Positions 26,045 to 33,834 of a DNA stretch of 64,000 bases are shown here, piece after piece. How positions within the stretch are numbered: the stretch's first letter is position 1; each line of letters begins with the position of its first letter. This DNA is from CAJXSN01 sp947492235 (GTDB lineage: Bacteria > Pseudomonadota > Alphaproteobacteria > Sphingomonadales > Sphingomonadaceae): contig NZ_CP170453.1 of assembly GCF_042492175.1 (NCBI RefSeq), positions 186,001 to 250,000 of the forward strand, written 5' to 3'. Below the pieces are notes generated by a model that worked only from the letters and a program-made list of their open reading frames with translations, was not told the origin of the DNA and made no database searches. The position numbers were made by a program, and so were the translations under genes.

Positions 26045-26872
26045 ATGACATACGAGAACGAATGCTGGTGGATCACCGGCGCATCGAGCGGGATTGGCGC
26101 AGGCCTGGCCCGCGAACTGGGCGCGCGCGGAGCGCGGGTCATCCTGTCGGGCCGTGACGAGGAGCGGCTGGCCGGGGTCGCGGGCGATATCACCACCGAA
26201 ACGCTCCTCCTGCCCTTCGACGTGCGCGACGATGCAGCGATGCTGGCGGCGACAGAAAAGGCGGTGAAATGGTCCGCCAAGAATTCAGGCGGCATTGACG
26301 GCTTCGTGGCCAATGCCGGTGTCTCCCAGCGCAGCCGCGCAACCAAGACCGATATGCAGGTCTACCGTGACATCATCGATATCGACCTGACCGCGCAGAT
26401 CGCCGCGACGCAGGCGCTGCTCCCGCATATGGCCCCGCGTAAATCGGGGCGGCTCCTGTTTATCAGCAGCATTGCGGGCAAGGTCGGTGTCCCGATGCGC
26501 ACCGCCTATTGCGCCGCGAAATTCGGTCTGGCGGGATATGCCGATGCGCTGCGGGGCGAGCTGTCGCAGGACGGGGTCGGGGTGCATGTGATCTATCCCG
26601 GATCGGTCGCCACCGATGTCAGCCGCAACGCGTTGAAAGGCGACGGGGCCCGCCGCGAGAAAAGCGATTCCGTGATCGATAACGGTATTCCGGCGGACGA
26701 GGCGGCCAGGACGATGCTCGATGCCGTGGCGGCGGGCCAGCGCGAGATCGTGGTCGCGCGCGGCATGGAAGAAGCCATGGGCGAAATGCGGCGCACCCCC
26801 GATCAGCTGTTCGATCAGGTCGCCGCAATGGTCGCCGATGGCTATATGGAAAAAATGGAGGCCGGCGAGTGA
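26045..26872 (+). CDS. Short-chain dehydrogenase/reductase
   Basis: 275 residues from ATG 26045, preceded by GGGAGAGAGC. NAD(P)-dependent oxidoreductase. The nucleotide-binding motif TGASSGIGAGLA is at the N-terminus. FVANAGVSQRSR is the NAG motif, and the catalytic Ser/Tyr/Lys are in LFISSIAGKVG and YCAAKFGLAGYA. YPGSVATDVSR is typical of classical SDRs. The Arg/Asp after the Gly motif do not settle cofactor choice. Overlaps the next gene by a few bases. Confidence 0.9.
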   Translation: MTYENECWWITGASSGIGAGLARELGARGARVILSGRDEERLAGVAGDITTETLLLPFDVRDDAAMLAATEKAVKWSAKNSGGIDGFVANAGVSQRSRATKTDMQVYRDIIDIDLTAQIAATQALLPHMAPRKSGRLLFISSIAGKVGVPMRTAYCAAKFGLAGYADALRGELSQDGVGVHVIYPGSVATDVSRNALKGDGARREKSDSVIDNGIPADEAARTMLDAVAAGQREIVVARGMEEAMGEMRRTPDQLFDQVAAMVADGYMEKMEAGE

Positions 26873-27759
26873 TGGAACAATCGCGTGTGCGTTTGGCGAA
26901 TGGCATCGAGCTCGATTTCGTCGACGTAGGACCGAGAGACGCCGAAGTGCTGATCTTCCTCCACGGCTTTCCCGAAAGCCACCGAACGTGGCGGCACCAG
27001 ATCCGCCACTTTTCAGGCCGCTATCGCTGCATCGCGCCCGACCAGCGCGGTTATCGCGGTTCGTCAAAGCCGCAGGACGTGGCTTCCTACACACCGGACA
27101 AGATGATCGGCGACGTGTTCCTGCTGGCCGATGCGCTGGGGGTGGAGCGCTTCACCATTGTCGGCCACGATTGGGGCGGCGCGATTGCGTGGGGCGTTGC
27201 GCTGAACGGCCAAGGCAGCCACGTGGACCGCGCGATCATTGCCAACGCCCCGCATCCGCTGATCTTCCAGCGCCTGCTCTACACCCATCCAGGCCAGCGC
27301 GAGGCGAGCCAGTATATTCGCGGCTTCCGCGATGCGGCCAATGATGCGCTGATCCGCGAGAAGGGAATTACCGGCATTTTGCAGCAGGAAGTCAGCTGGG
27401 ACCGGCCCGATGCGATGGAACCCGAAGAACGCGCCGCTCTGCTGGAGGATTTCAAGAACCGCGAGGCGGCGGTGGGCATGATCAACTACTATCGCGGCAG
27501 CCCGATCGACGTACCGCCGATGGATGCTCCTTTCGAAATTCCAACCGACTGGACGCCGCCCGCCCTGCCCGACCTGACCATTCCGACGCTGGTGATCTGG
27601 GCACTGGACGACGGCGCGCTGCCGCCTGAAAATCTGGAGGGGCTCGACGACGTGATCGACGATCTCACCGTGGTGAAAGTCCCCGATTGCGGCCACTTCG
27701 TCCCGTGGGAAGCGCCTGAAGCGGTCAATGCGGCGATGGAGGAGTTTCTGGGGCGGTAG
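26872..27759 (+). CDS. Alpha/beta hydrolase with Asp nucleophile (epoxide hydrolase/haloalkane dehalogenase type)
   Basis: 295 residues from ATG 26872 (a GTG at 26869 overlaps the SDR stop). Motifs: LHGFPESHRTWRHQ (oxyanion hole, HGFP), IVGHDWGGAIAWG (Asp nucleophile in GHDWGG), and a late DCGHFVPWEAPEAV with the catalytic His. GHDWGG with HGFPE is the signature of soluble epoxide hydrolases and related haloacetate or haloalkane dehalogenases; the precise substrate is unknown. Last gene of the Nudix-pirin-SDR-hydrolase run. Confidence 0.9.
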   Translation: MEQSRVRLANGIELDFVDVGPRDAEVLIFLHGFPESHRTWRHQIRHFSGRYRCIAPDQRGYRGSSKPQDVASYTPDKMIGDVFLLADALGVERFTIVGHDWGGAIAWGVALNGQGSHVDRAIIANAPHPLIFQRLLYTHPGQREASQYIRGFRDAANDALIREKGITGILQQEVSWDRPDAMEPEERAALLEDFKNREAAVGMINYYRGSPIDVPPMDAPFEIPTDWTPPALPDLTIPTLVIWALDDGALPPENLEGLDDVIDDLTVVKVPDCGHFVPWEAPEAVNAAMEEFLGR

Positions 27760-27778
27760 ATGTGGCTGGTGAGTGAAT

Positions 27779-28864
27779 TCACGCAAGCCACTCCACCCAT
27801 GCGCCATGCGGGTGGGCGCAGGCCAGCAAATGCGGCTCGCCCTGCGCATCTCTGCCATTCCAAGACCTTACGACCAGTTCATGCCGGAACGTCTCGCGGT
27901 TCGTCTCTAGCGACAGCCACGCCAGCGGCGTCTCCGCGCTTGCCTCTTTAGCTGCGGCTTCCATCGCTGCTTCGATCGCCTGCTGCTGATCGGCGGGGAC
28001 ATATTGCCACACGATCGAGTGAAACAATACGCGGGTAACATTCGGCTGCTGCGGCCTTTGCAAAGCATCCGCAACGAAACTGCCGGCATCCTGCGCCGTG
28101 ACATCCGGTGCACCCTCGCTCGCCAGCTGGACCGCCGCATCGATCCGCCCCATGCGCTCGGTTGCTTCCGGCCAGACATAGCTCTTCAATCGCAGCGCCG
28201 CTTCCGGATCGGTCAGATCGACCGGCGCGATATCGCAGCCACGGATCGATACGATTTCAGGTGAGGTCGCTGGCGGCGGATCGCCGCGCCATTCCGGCAC
28301 GATCCGCATCGGGCTTTCCGGTGACCCCGCCTCCACTCCGCCCAGATCGAAGAAATACCGCTCCATCATCGTATTGATGCCTGCGCTCGATCCGATTTCC
28401 AGCATTTCGAATTTGGACCCGACACGCTCGGCCAGCCACAGCAATCCCGCCATCAGGCTGGCAGAGCGCCCCGCTTCGTTGGTCTGCGGCGGACCGTCGA
28501 GCCATGGCAGCAGGCGGGTGTCGTATGTTTCCACCAGCTCGCGCACCAGCGCATCGGCCACCGCCTGATCGCGCACGCGGCCGCCATAGACGTCGCCCAG
28601 CCGCGTGTCCTCTCCGGTCAGCACCAGATTGTGCAGTCCGCCATTAATGCGCAGCGGCATCGCGTCCTTGATGATCGGGCCGGTCCAGCTAAATATCCGC
28701 CGCGCCGTGGCCGCATCGCTATCCTCCAGCGCCATCAGCGCACGCACCACCATCGCGGTACCGGTCGCGCCGGCCTGCTCGGCATGATGCGCCTGCCACT
28801 CCACGCCCTCGGCAATCGAGGAAATGTCCATAATCGCGCCGGATTGCTCGCCTTTGTCGCCCAT
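27779..28864 (-). CDS. DUF2332 family protein
   Basis: 361 residues, ATG 28864 (a second ATG at 28831). Motifs EIGSSAGINTMMERYFFDLGG and PEIVSIRGCDIAPVDLTDPEAALRLKSYVWPEATERMGRI are the conserved core of DUF2332. A late stretch with RVLFHSIVWQYVP also fits. The EIGSSAG loop looks like a glycine-rich SAM-binding loop of Rossmann methyltransferases, so a methyltransferase-like fold is likely but unproven. Divergent from hisG; about 40 bp separate the two starts. Confidence 0.88.
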   Translation of the reverse strand: MGDKGEQSGAIMDISSIAEGVEWQAHHAEQAGATGTAMVVRALMALEDSDAATARRIFSWTGPIIKDAMPLRINGGLHNLVLTGEDTRLGDVYGGRVRDQAVADALVRELVETYDTRLLPWLDGPPQTNEAGRSASLMAGLLWLAERVGSKFEMLEIGSSAGINTMMERYFFDLGGVEAGSPESPMRIVPEWRGDPPPATSPEIVSIRGCDIAPVDLTDPEAALRLKSYVWPEATERMGRIDAAVQLASEGAPDVTAQDAGSFVADALQRPQQPNVTRVLFHSIVWQYVPADQQQAIEAAMEAAAKEASAETPLAWLSLETNRETFRHELVVRSWNGRDAQGEPHLLACAHPHGAWVEWLA

Positions 28865-28905
28865 ACAGATTGCCCTTTCCTGCCTGCACCCCTATCTCGC
28901 CCGCC

Positions 28906-29568
28906 ATGCCGCAAATGCCGATCACCTTCGCCGTGCCCAAGGGCCGTATTCTGGACGAGGCGCTGCCGGTCATGGCGCGTGCCGGTGTCGTGCCGGAAGC
29001 CGCGTTTCACGACAAGAGCAACCGCAGCCTGACCTTCGCCTGCGAGGCCGAGGACATGGCGCTGATCCGCGTGCGCGCCTTCGATGTGGCGACCTTCGTG
29101 GCGCATGGCGCGGCGCAGATGGGCATTGTCGGCTCGGACGTGATCGAGGAATTTGACTATTCAGACCTCTATGCCCCCGTCGATCTGGATATCGGCCATT
29201 GCCATCTGGCGGTGGCAGAGCCTGCCGATGCCAGTGCCGGGGCATCGCGCGGGGCCAGCCATTTGCGGGTGGCGACGAAATATCCCAATCTGACCAGGCG
29301 TTTCTTCGAGGCACAGGGCATTCAGGCCGAATGCGTCAAGCTGAACGGAGCCATGGAAATCGCGCCCTCGCTGGGTCTGGCTGGCCGGATTGTCGATCTG
29401 GTGTCCACCGGGCGCACGCTGAAGGATAACGGGCTGGTGGAGCGCGAGCGTATTCTCGACATTTCCGCCCGCCTGATCGTCAACCGCGCGGCGCTGAAGA
29501 CCGATGCCCGTGTGGCCGCACTGGTCGAGGCTTTCCGGAGCGATGCCGAGAAAAGGCGGGCCGCGTGA
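28906..29568 (+). CDS. hisG: ATP phosphoribosyltransferase, short form
   Basis: 220 residues from ATG 28906 (28915 possible). First committed step of histidine synthesis, joining ATP and PRPP. Motifs TFAVPKGRILDEALP, GIVGSDVIEE, LRVATKYPNLTRRFF and IVDLVSTGRTLKDNGL, the last being the PRPP-binding loop. It lacks the C-terminal regulatory domain, so it is the HisGS form that normally needs HisZ; hisZ is not in this window. Start of hisG-hisD; stop overlaps the hisD start region. Confidence 0.96.
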   Translation: MPQMPITFAVPKGRILDEALPVMARAGVVPEAAFHDKSNRSLTFACEAEDMALIRVRAFDVATFVAHGAAQMGIVGSDVIEEFDYSDLYAPVDLDIGHCHLAVAEPADASAGASRGASHLRVATKYPNLTRRFFEAQGIQAECVKLNGAMEIAPSLGLAGRIVDLVSTGRTLKDNGLVERERILDISARLIVNRAALKTDARVAALVEAFRSDAEKRRAA

Positions 29569-30857
29569 TGCGCTCTCTCTCGGCCAATGATCCCGATTTC
29601 GAAGCCCGCTTCACCCGGCTGGTAGAGGCCCGGCGCGACACCGCGCAGGATGTGTCGCGCGACGTCGCCGACATTTTGGCGCGGGTGAAGGCACAGGGCG
29701 ACACAGCGCTGGTCGAATACACCCAGCGCTTCGATGACCATGCTCTATCGAGCGATGCCGATTGGCAGATCGGCGCGGAGGAATGCGCTGCGGCCTACGC
29801 GGCGCTCGATCCCGATCTGCGTGACGCGCTGCAATTCGCAGCCGACCGGATCACCGCCTATCATCAGGCGCAGATCCCGGAAAACCGGGACTATACCGAT
29901 GATGCGGGCGTGCGGCTGGGCGCGACATGGACGCCGGTGGATGCAGCGGGCCTGTATGTGCCCGGCGGACGCGCGGCCTATCCTTCCTCGCTGCTGATGA
30001 ACGCCATTCCCGCCCGCGTTGCCGGGGTGGAGCGGCTGGCAGTGGTCACCCCCACACCCAAGGGACAGGTCAATCCGCTGGTGCTCGCCGCCGCGCATAT
30101 TGCCGGCGTGGACGAAATCTGGCGGGTCGGCGGAGCGCAGGCCGTAGGCGCGCTGGCCTATGGGACACAGCGGATCGCGCCGGTCGATGTCATCACCGGC
30201 CCAGGCAATGCGTGGGTCGCAGAGGCGAAGCGCCAGCTTTACGGCACGGTCGGCATCGATATGGTCGCCGGGCCGAGCGAAATTCTGGTGATCGCGGATG
30301 GCAAGAACAAGCCCGAGTGGATCGCCGCCGATCTGCTCAGCCAGGCCGAGCACGACCCGACCAGCCAGTCGATCCTGATTACCGACGACGCCGCCTTTGC
30401 CGCCATGGTGGAAGATCAGGTCGATGTGCAATGCGCCGCGCTTGCCACCCACAAAGTCGCCCGCGCCAGCTGGGATGCCAATGGCGCGCTGATCGTGGTC
30501 GACCGCCTCGAAGATGCCCTCCCCCTCGCCAACCGGCTGGCGGCGGAGCATGTCGAACTGGCGGTGGACGATCCTGATAGCCTGATGAAGGGCCTGCGCC
30601 ATGCGGGCAGTGTCTTCCTGGGGCGCAATGTGCCAGAGGCCATCGGTGATTACGTTGCTGGCCCAAACCATGTTCTGCCAACGGGACGCCGCGCGCGCTT
30701 TGCCAGCGGATTGTCGGTGCTCGATTTCATGAAGCGGACCAGCTTCATCGCGATGGACGATGCCGGCCTTGCCGCGCTCGGCCCCGCAGCCGCCCGCCTT
30801 GCCCATGCGGAAGGGCTGCCCGCCCATGCCGCCTCGATAGAAATGCGCCTCAAATGA
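29568..30857 (+). CDS. hisD: Histidinol dehydrogenase
   Basis: 429 residues from ATG 29568, overlapping the hisG stop. NAD-dependent zinc enzyme that oxidises histidinol to histidine in two steps. The conserved run GLYVPGGRAAYPSSLLMNAIPA and ITGPGNAWVAEAK, GIDMVAGPSEILVIAD, and DLLSQAEHDP carry the Zn and active-site residues. AGPNHVLPTGRRARFASGLSV is the late motif with the His/Asp region. Stop overlaps nusB (ATGA). Confidence 0.97.
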   Translation: MRSLSANDPDFEARFTRLVEARRDTAQDVSRDVADILARVKAQGDTALVEYTQRFDDHALSSDADWQIGAEECAAAYAALDPDLRDALQFAADRITAYHQAQIPENRDYTDDAGVRLGATWTPVDAAGLYVPGGRAAYPSSLLMNAIPARVAGVERLAVVTPTPKGQVNPLVLAAAHIAGVDEIWRVGGAQAVGALAYGTQRIAPVDVITGPGNAWVAEAKRQLYGTVGIDMVAGPSEILVIADGKNKPEWIAADLLSQAEHDPTSQSILITDDAAFAAMVEDQVDVQCAALATHKVARASWDANGALIVVDRLEDALPLANRLAAEHVELAVDDPDSLMKGLRHAGSVFLGRNVPEAIGDYVAGPNHVLPTGRRARFASGLSVLDFMKRTSFIAMDDAGLAALGPAAARLAHAEGLPAHAASIEMRLK

Positions 30858-31306
30858 GCACTCCGAAACGATCCGTTGCGCGCTCCGCCGCCCGCCTTGC
30901 TGCCGTGCAGGCGCTGTACCAGAAGGATATGGAGGCCACCCCGCTCGCTAAATTGCTCGACGAATTTCACCAGCACCGGCTGGGGCAGGAAGTCGAGGAC
31001 GAGCAATATGCCGATGCGGAAACCGACTTTTTCGATGACATCGTGAAAGGCGTCGATGCGCGCAGCGACGAGATCGACGCGGCGGTCGAGCTGCGGCTGG
31101 CCGGTGGCTGGTCGCTTCGGCGGCTGGACAAGGCGATGCTGCAAATCCTGCGCGCAGGCACCTATGAGCTGATAGCCCGCGCGGATGTGCCCAAGGCCAG
31201 CGTGATCAGCGAATATGTCGATGTGGCGAAAGCGTTCTTCGATGACCGCGAGGCGAAGTTTGTGAACGGGCTGCTGGATGCTGTGGCCAAGGATGTGCGG
31301 GACTGA
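30854..31306 (+). CDS. nusB: Transcription antitermination factor NusB
   Basis: 150 residues. Binds boxA RNA with NusE and takes part in rRNA antitermination. The helical pattern ARLAAVQALYQKD, IDAAVELRLAGGWSLRRLDKAMLQILRAGTYEL (given here in parts) and KASVISEYVDVAKAFFDDREAKFVNG is typical. Start overlaps hisD. The palindromic repeat at 31330-31421 lies between it and thiL. Confidence 0.95.
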   Translation: MSTPKRSVARSAARLAAVQALYQKDMEATPLAKLLDEFHQHRLGQEVEDEQYADAETDFFDDIVKGVDARSDEIDAAVELRLAGGWSLRRLDKAMLQILRAGTYELIARADVPKASVISEYVDVAKAFFDDREAKFVNGLLDAVAKDVRD

Positions 31307-31329
31307 GACAAATTCTGCCCCTCCCAAAT

Positions 31330-31421
31330 CCGCTCACCCTGAGCCTGTCGAAGGGTCGTCCTTTTCTTTTGAGGCAACGCTGGAAGAAAGTGCGGTCCTT
31401 CGACAGGCTCAGGACGAGCGG
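31330..31421. repeat. REPIN-type inverted palindromic repeat, copy 2
   Basis: Left arm CCGCTCACCCTGAGCCTGTC followed by GAAGGGTCG; right arm, read on the other strand, CCGCTCGTCCTGAGCCTGTC followed by GAAGGACCG. The arms are nearly identical and are separated by about 36 bases that differ from copy 1. It lies in the nusB-thiL gap, inside an otherwise co-directional run. It is non-coding, though one reading of the arm gives HPEPVEG-like peptides that are an artefact. Confidence 0.88.
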
Positions 31422-31436
31422 TTTCAGGGTTTGACC

Positions 31437-32306
31437 ATGAACGAACTCGACTTCATCCAATCTTTCCGGGCACTGGCCCCGCACCCCGCCGCACGCGGAT
31501 TGGTGGATGATGCGGCTGTCTTGGAAGTCGGTGACGAAACGCTGGTCCTGACCCATGATGCGATGGTCGAGGGGCGGCATTGGCTACCCTCACAAGACAT
31601 GGCGGATGTCGCGTGGAAACTGGTGGCGACCAACCTTTCCGACCTCGCAGCCAAGGGCGCGGAGCCGCTCGGCGTGCTGCTGGGACACACACTGGGGGAT
31701 GGAGACGAGCGGTTTGTCGCGGGCCTGCGCGCGGCGCTGACTGCGTTCAACTGTCCTTTGCTTGGGGGCGATACCGTGTCCGCTGGCGATGGTGCGCGCA
31801 CGCTGGGCCTGACCGCCATTGGCCGGGCAACGCACACTCCCGTACCCTCGCGCAGCACGGCGCAGCCGGGCGACACACTGTTCCTGACCGGCCCGGTCGG
31901 CGCGGCAATGATGGGGTTCGAAGCGTTGCGGGACGACACCGGCGAAGCCAGCACCGCCTTCCGCTGCCCCGCCCCGCTGCTGGCCGAGGGGCAGGCGCTC
32001 GCCCCGCTCGTCAGCGCCATGATGGATGTGTCGGACGGTTTGCTGCTCGACAGCTGGCGGATGGCGACGGCCAGCGGGCTCACGCTGGTGATCGCGTCGG
32101 ACGATGTGCCGATTGATGCGCCGGAGGATCGCCGCGCCGATGCCTTGCGCTGGGGCGATGATTACCAGCTGCTATTTACCGCGCCGCTCTCCGCGAAATT
32201 ACCCGTGCCGGCGGTTCCCGTGGGAACGGTGGAAGAAGGCGAAGTCCCGCTAATCCTGGACGGATTGCCGATCACGGGCCGCGAGGGCCTCGGCTACACG
32301 CATTAG
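31437..32306 (+). CDS. thiL: Thiamine-monophosphate kinase
   Basis: 289 residues from ATG 31437, straight after the palindromic repeat. Phosphorylates thiamine monophosphate to the pyrophosphate cofactor. Motifs NELDFIQSF, DDAAVLEVGDETLVLTHDAMVEGRHW with the metal-binding Asp residues, VATNLSDLAAKGAEPLGVLL, and MMDVSDGLLLDSW are typical of the PurM-like ATP-grasp-related kinase family. The frame is open further upstream through the repeat, but without protein-like sequence. Confidence 0.95.
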   Translation: MNELDFIQSFRALAPHPAARGLVDDAAVLEVGDETLVLTHDAMVEGRHWLPSQDMADVAWKLVATNLSDLAAKGAEPLGVLLGHTLGDGDERFVAGLRAALTAFNCPLLGGDTVSAGDGARTLGLTAIGRATHTPVPSRSTAQPGDTLFLTGPVGAAMMGFEALRDDTGEASTAFRCPAPLLAEGQALAPLVSAMMDVSDGLLLDSWRMATASGLTLVIASDDVPIDAPEDRRADALRWGDDYQLLFTAPLSAKLPVPAVPVGTVEEGEVPLILDGLPITGREGLGYTH

Positions 32307-32318
32307 AGCCGCGCGGCC

Positions 32319-33344
32319 CTACAGCGCGGAGCAATCGACGCCGCGCTTCTCCAGAATCGGCTTCAGCTCGTAATAGGCGGCCTTGGTCCGGTGGTTCGGA
32401 ATTCCGGGATAAAGGTGATGCACCGCGTGCGTTTCCATGCACATCGACAGGAAATGGCCGATCTTGCTCTTGAAGACCTTTGTCTGTTCGTACCGGCCGG
32501 TGCGCCCTTCGCGCGGGTGGTGTGGCACCCAGCTGAGATAGAACCGCACATAACTCAGCGCGATATGGCGCGGCAGCCACCAGACCAGCGCGGCCTCGAT
32601 CGCATAGCCCGACCATGCCATCGTAAACAGCACCGCCATATACAGCAGCTGGACCATGATGGTGTCTTTCAGCGCCTTGGCAGCCTCGGGCGTGCCCATT
32701 TCGGCGACCACCCGCTTGTAGGTGTTGATCGTCCCATCGACGCCCGGCTGGCGGTTATACCACGTCTTGTACCACGCGGACCAGAAGCCGGGTGCTTCAT
32801 CCGGATAGTCGGGGTCCTTGACCGGATCGTTGCAGTGATAGTGGTGCTGCAAATGCATCAGGCGGGCGAGCGAGAACGGGAAGACGATGGGGATGGTCGC
32901 AACCTTGCCGACCCATTCGTTCACCCAGCGATGCTTGCTGCCGGGCCGCGCGATATTGTCATGCATCGCCTCATGCGCGGGGATGTAGCCTGCGGTCGCG
33001 ATGAAGGTCGCCAGCGGAAACGCAATCCACATCGGCACCAGATCGAGCATGGTCAGCGGGAACAGCGCGAGCCACACGGCATAACCGCCCCACGTCGCCG
33101 CGACATAGCCCCACATCGGGCCGCCGTGATATTTGGCTGCAATCTTGCGCTCTTCCTTCAGCAGCTCGACCCGCGTGTGCTTGTCCAGCTCTGCCGGAGC
33201 GCGCAGCGGAATGGCCGGTGCATCGCCAGACGGCTTCGTATCCGGCGCGAGCGCAACCGCGCCATCATCATCCGCGGGACCAACATCGAAATCCACGCCT
33301 TCGGCTTCGCCGACGCGCGGATGGATGGTGTAATGGTCGGTCAT
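32319..33344 (-). CDS. Membrane fatty acid desaturase/hydroxylase family protein
   Basis: 341 residues from ATG 33344, overlapping the upstream small gene by four bases. Di-iron membrane enzyme. Histidine boxes: HEAMHDN, HLQHHYHC and THAVHHLYP, with the last near the C-terminus as in desaturases. A polar N-terminal region of about 75 residues (Asp/Ala-rich) precedes the first membrane segment. Four hydrophobic segments are seen. The substrate could be a fatty acid or a carotenoid; the sequence does not decide. Ends 12 bp from thiL, convergent. Confidence 0.85.
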   Translation of the reverse strand: MTDHYTIHPRVGEAEGVDFDVGPADDDGAVALAPDTKPSGDAPAIPLRAPAELDKHTRVELLKEERKIAAKYHGGPMWGYVAATWGGYAVWLALFPLTMLDLVPMWIAFPLATFIATAGYIPAHEAMHDNIARPGSKHRWVNEWVGKVATIPIVFPFSLARLMHLQHHYHCNDPVKDPDYPDEAPGFWSAWYKTWYNRQPGVDGTINTYKRVVAEMGTPEAAKALKDTIMVQLLYMAVLFTMAWSGYAIEAALVWWLPRHIALSYVRFYLSWVPHHPREGRTGRYEQTKVFKSKIGHFLSMCMETHAVHHLYPGIPNHRTKAAYYELKPILEKRGVDCSAL

Positions 33345-33547
33345 ATCCAGCGCCCCCTGATCGTCGCGTAGAGCCCCCAGGCCGCCCCGATCACCAGACC
33401 GAAGACGATCCGTTCCATCCCGAATGGCGCTTCCCAGCCCCACAGGGCCATGACTTGCGCAATCAGCGGCGCGATAAATCCGATGCCGAAGAGAAACGGC
33501 ATGATGGCGAACAGCTTTTTCAGAGCGACCTGCATGATGGTTAGCAT
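33341..33547 (-). CDS. Small membrane protein upstream of the desaturase
   Basis: 68 residues from ATG 33547 (33535 also possible). Two hydrophobic segments: LFAIMPFLFGIGFIAPLIAQVMALWG and RIVFGLVIGAAWGLYATIRGRW. Its stop overlaps the desaturase start by four bases, so the two are coupled, and it may be a partner of that enzyme. No named family is recognised. Confidence 0.78.
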   Translation of the reverse strand: MLTIMQVALKKLFAIMPFLFGIGFIAPLIAQVMALWGWEAPFGMERIVFGLVIGAAWGLYATIRGRWI

Positions 33548-33834
33548 ACGCTTAACCACAAAGCCCCGCAAGTAAGGGCGAAGGGCTGTAGCGACCTGAA
33601 TTCAAAGCGTCTTGAATTGGGCCGCTATTGGCCGCCCCGGTCCCGCAGCGGCCCGTCAGTAGCCCGAATGGCGTGCCTATCGATTTGAGCGGGGGAACGG
33701 GGCCAAGCGAAAGCTTGCACCTGCCCTCACAGCCACTATAGCGCGTGCGCAGAGCGGCCCTGCGAAAGCGGGGCCTTTCACTATTGATAATGGATGCCGG
33801 TCTAAAAAATTGGCCGGACGTAGGGGGAATAATC

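Noticed and set aside
31330..31437. Upstream extension of thiL through the palindromic repeat
   Set aside because: The frame is open, but the translated repeat arms are generic and the ATG at 31437 gives the normal family start.
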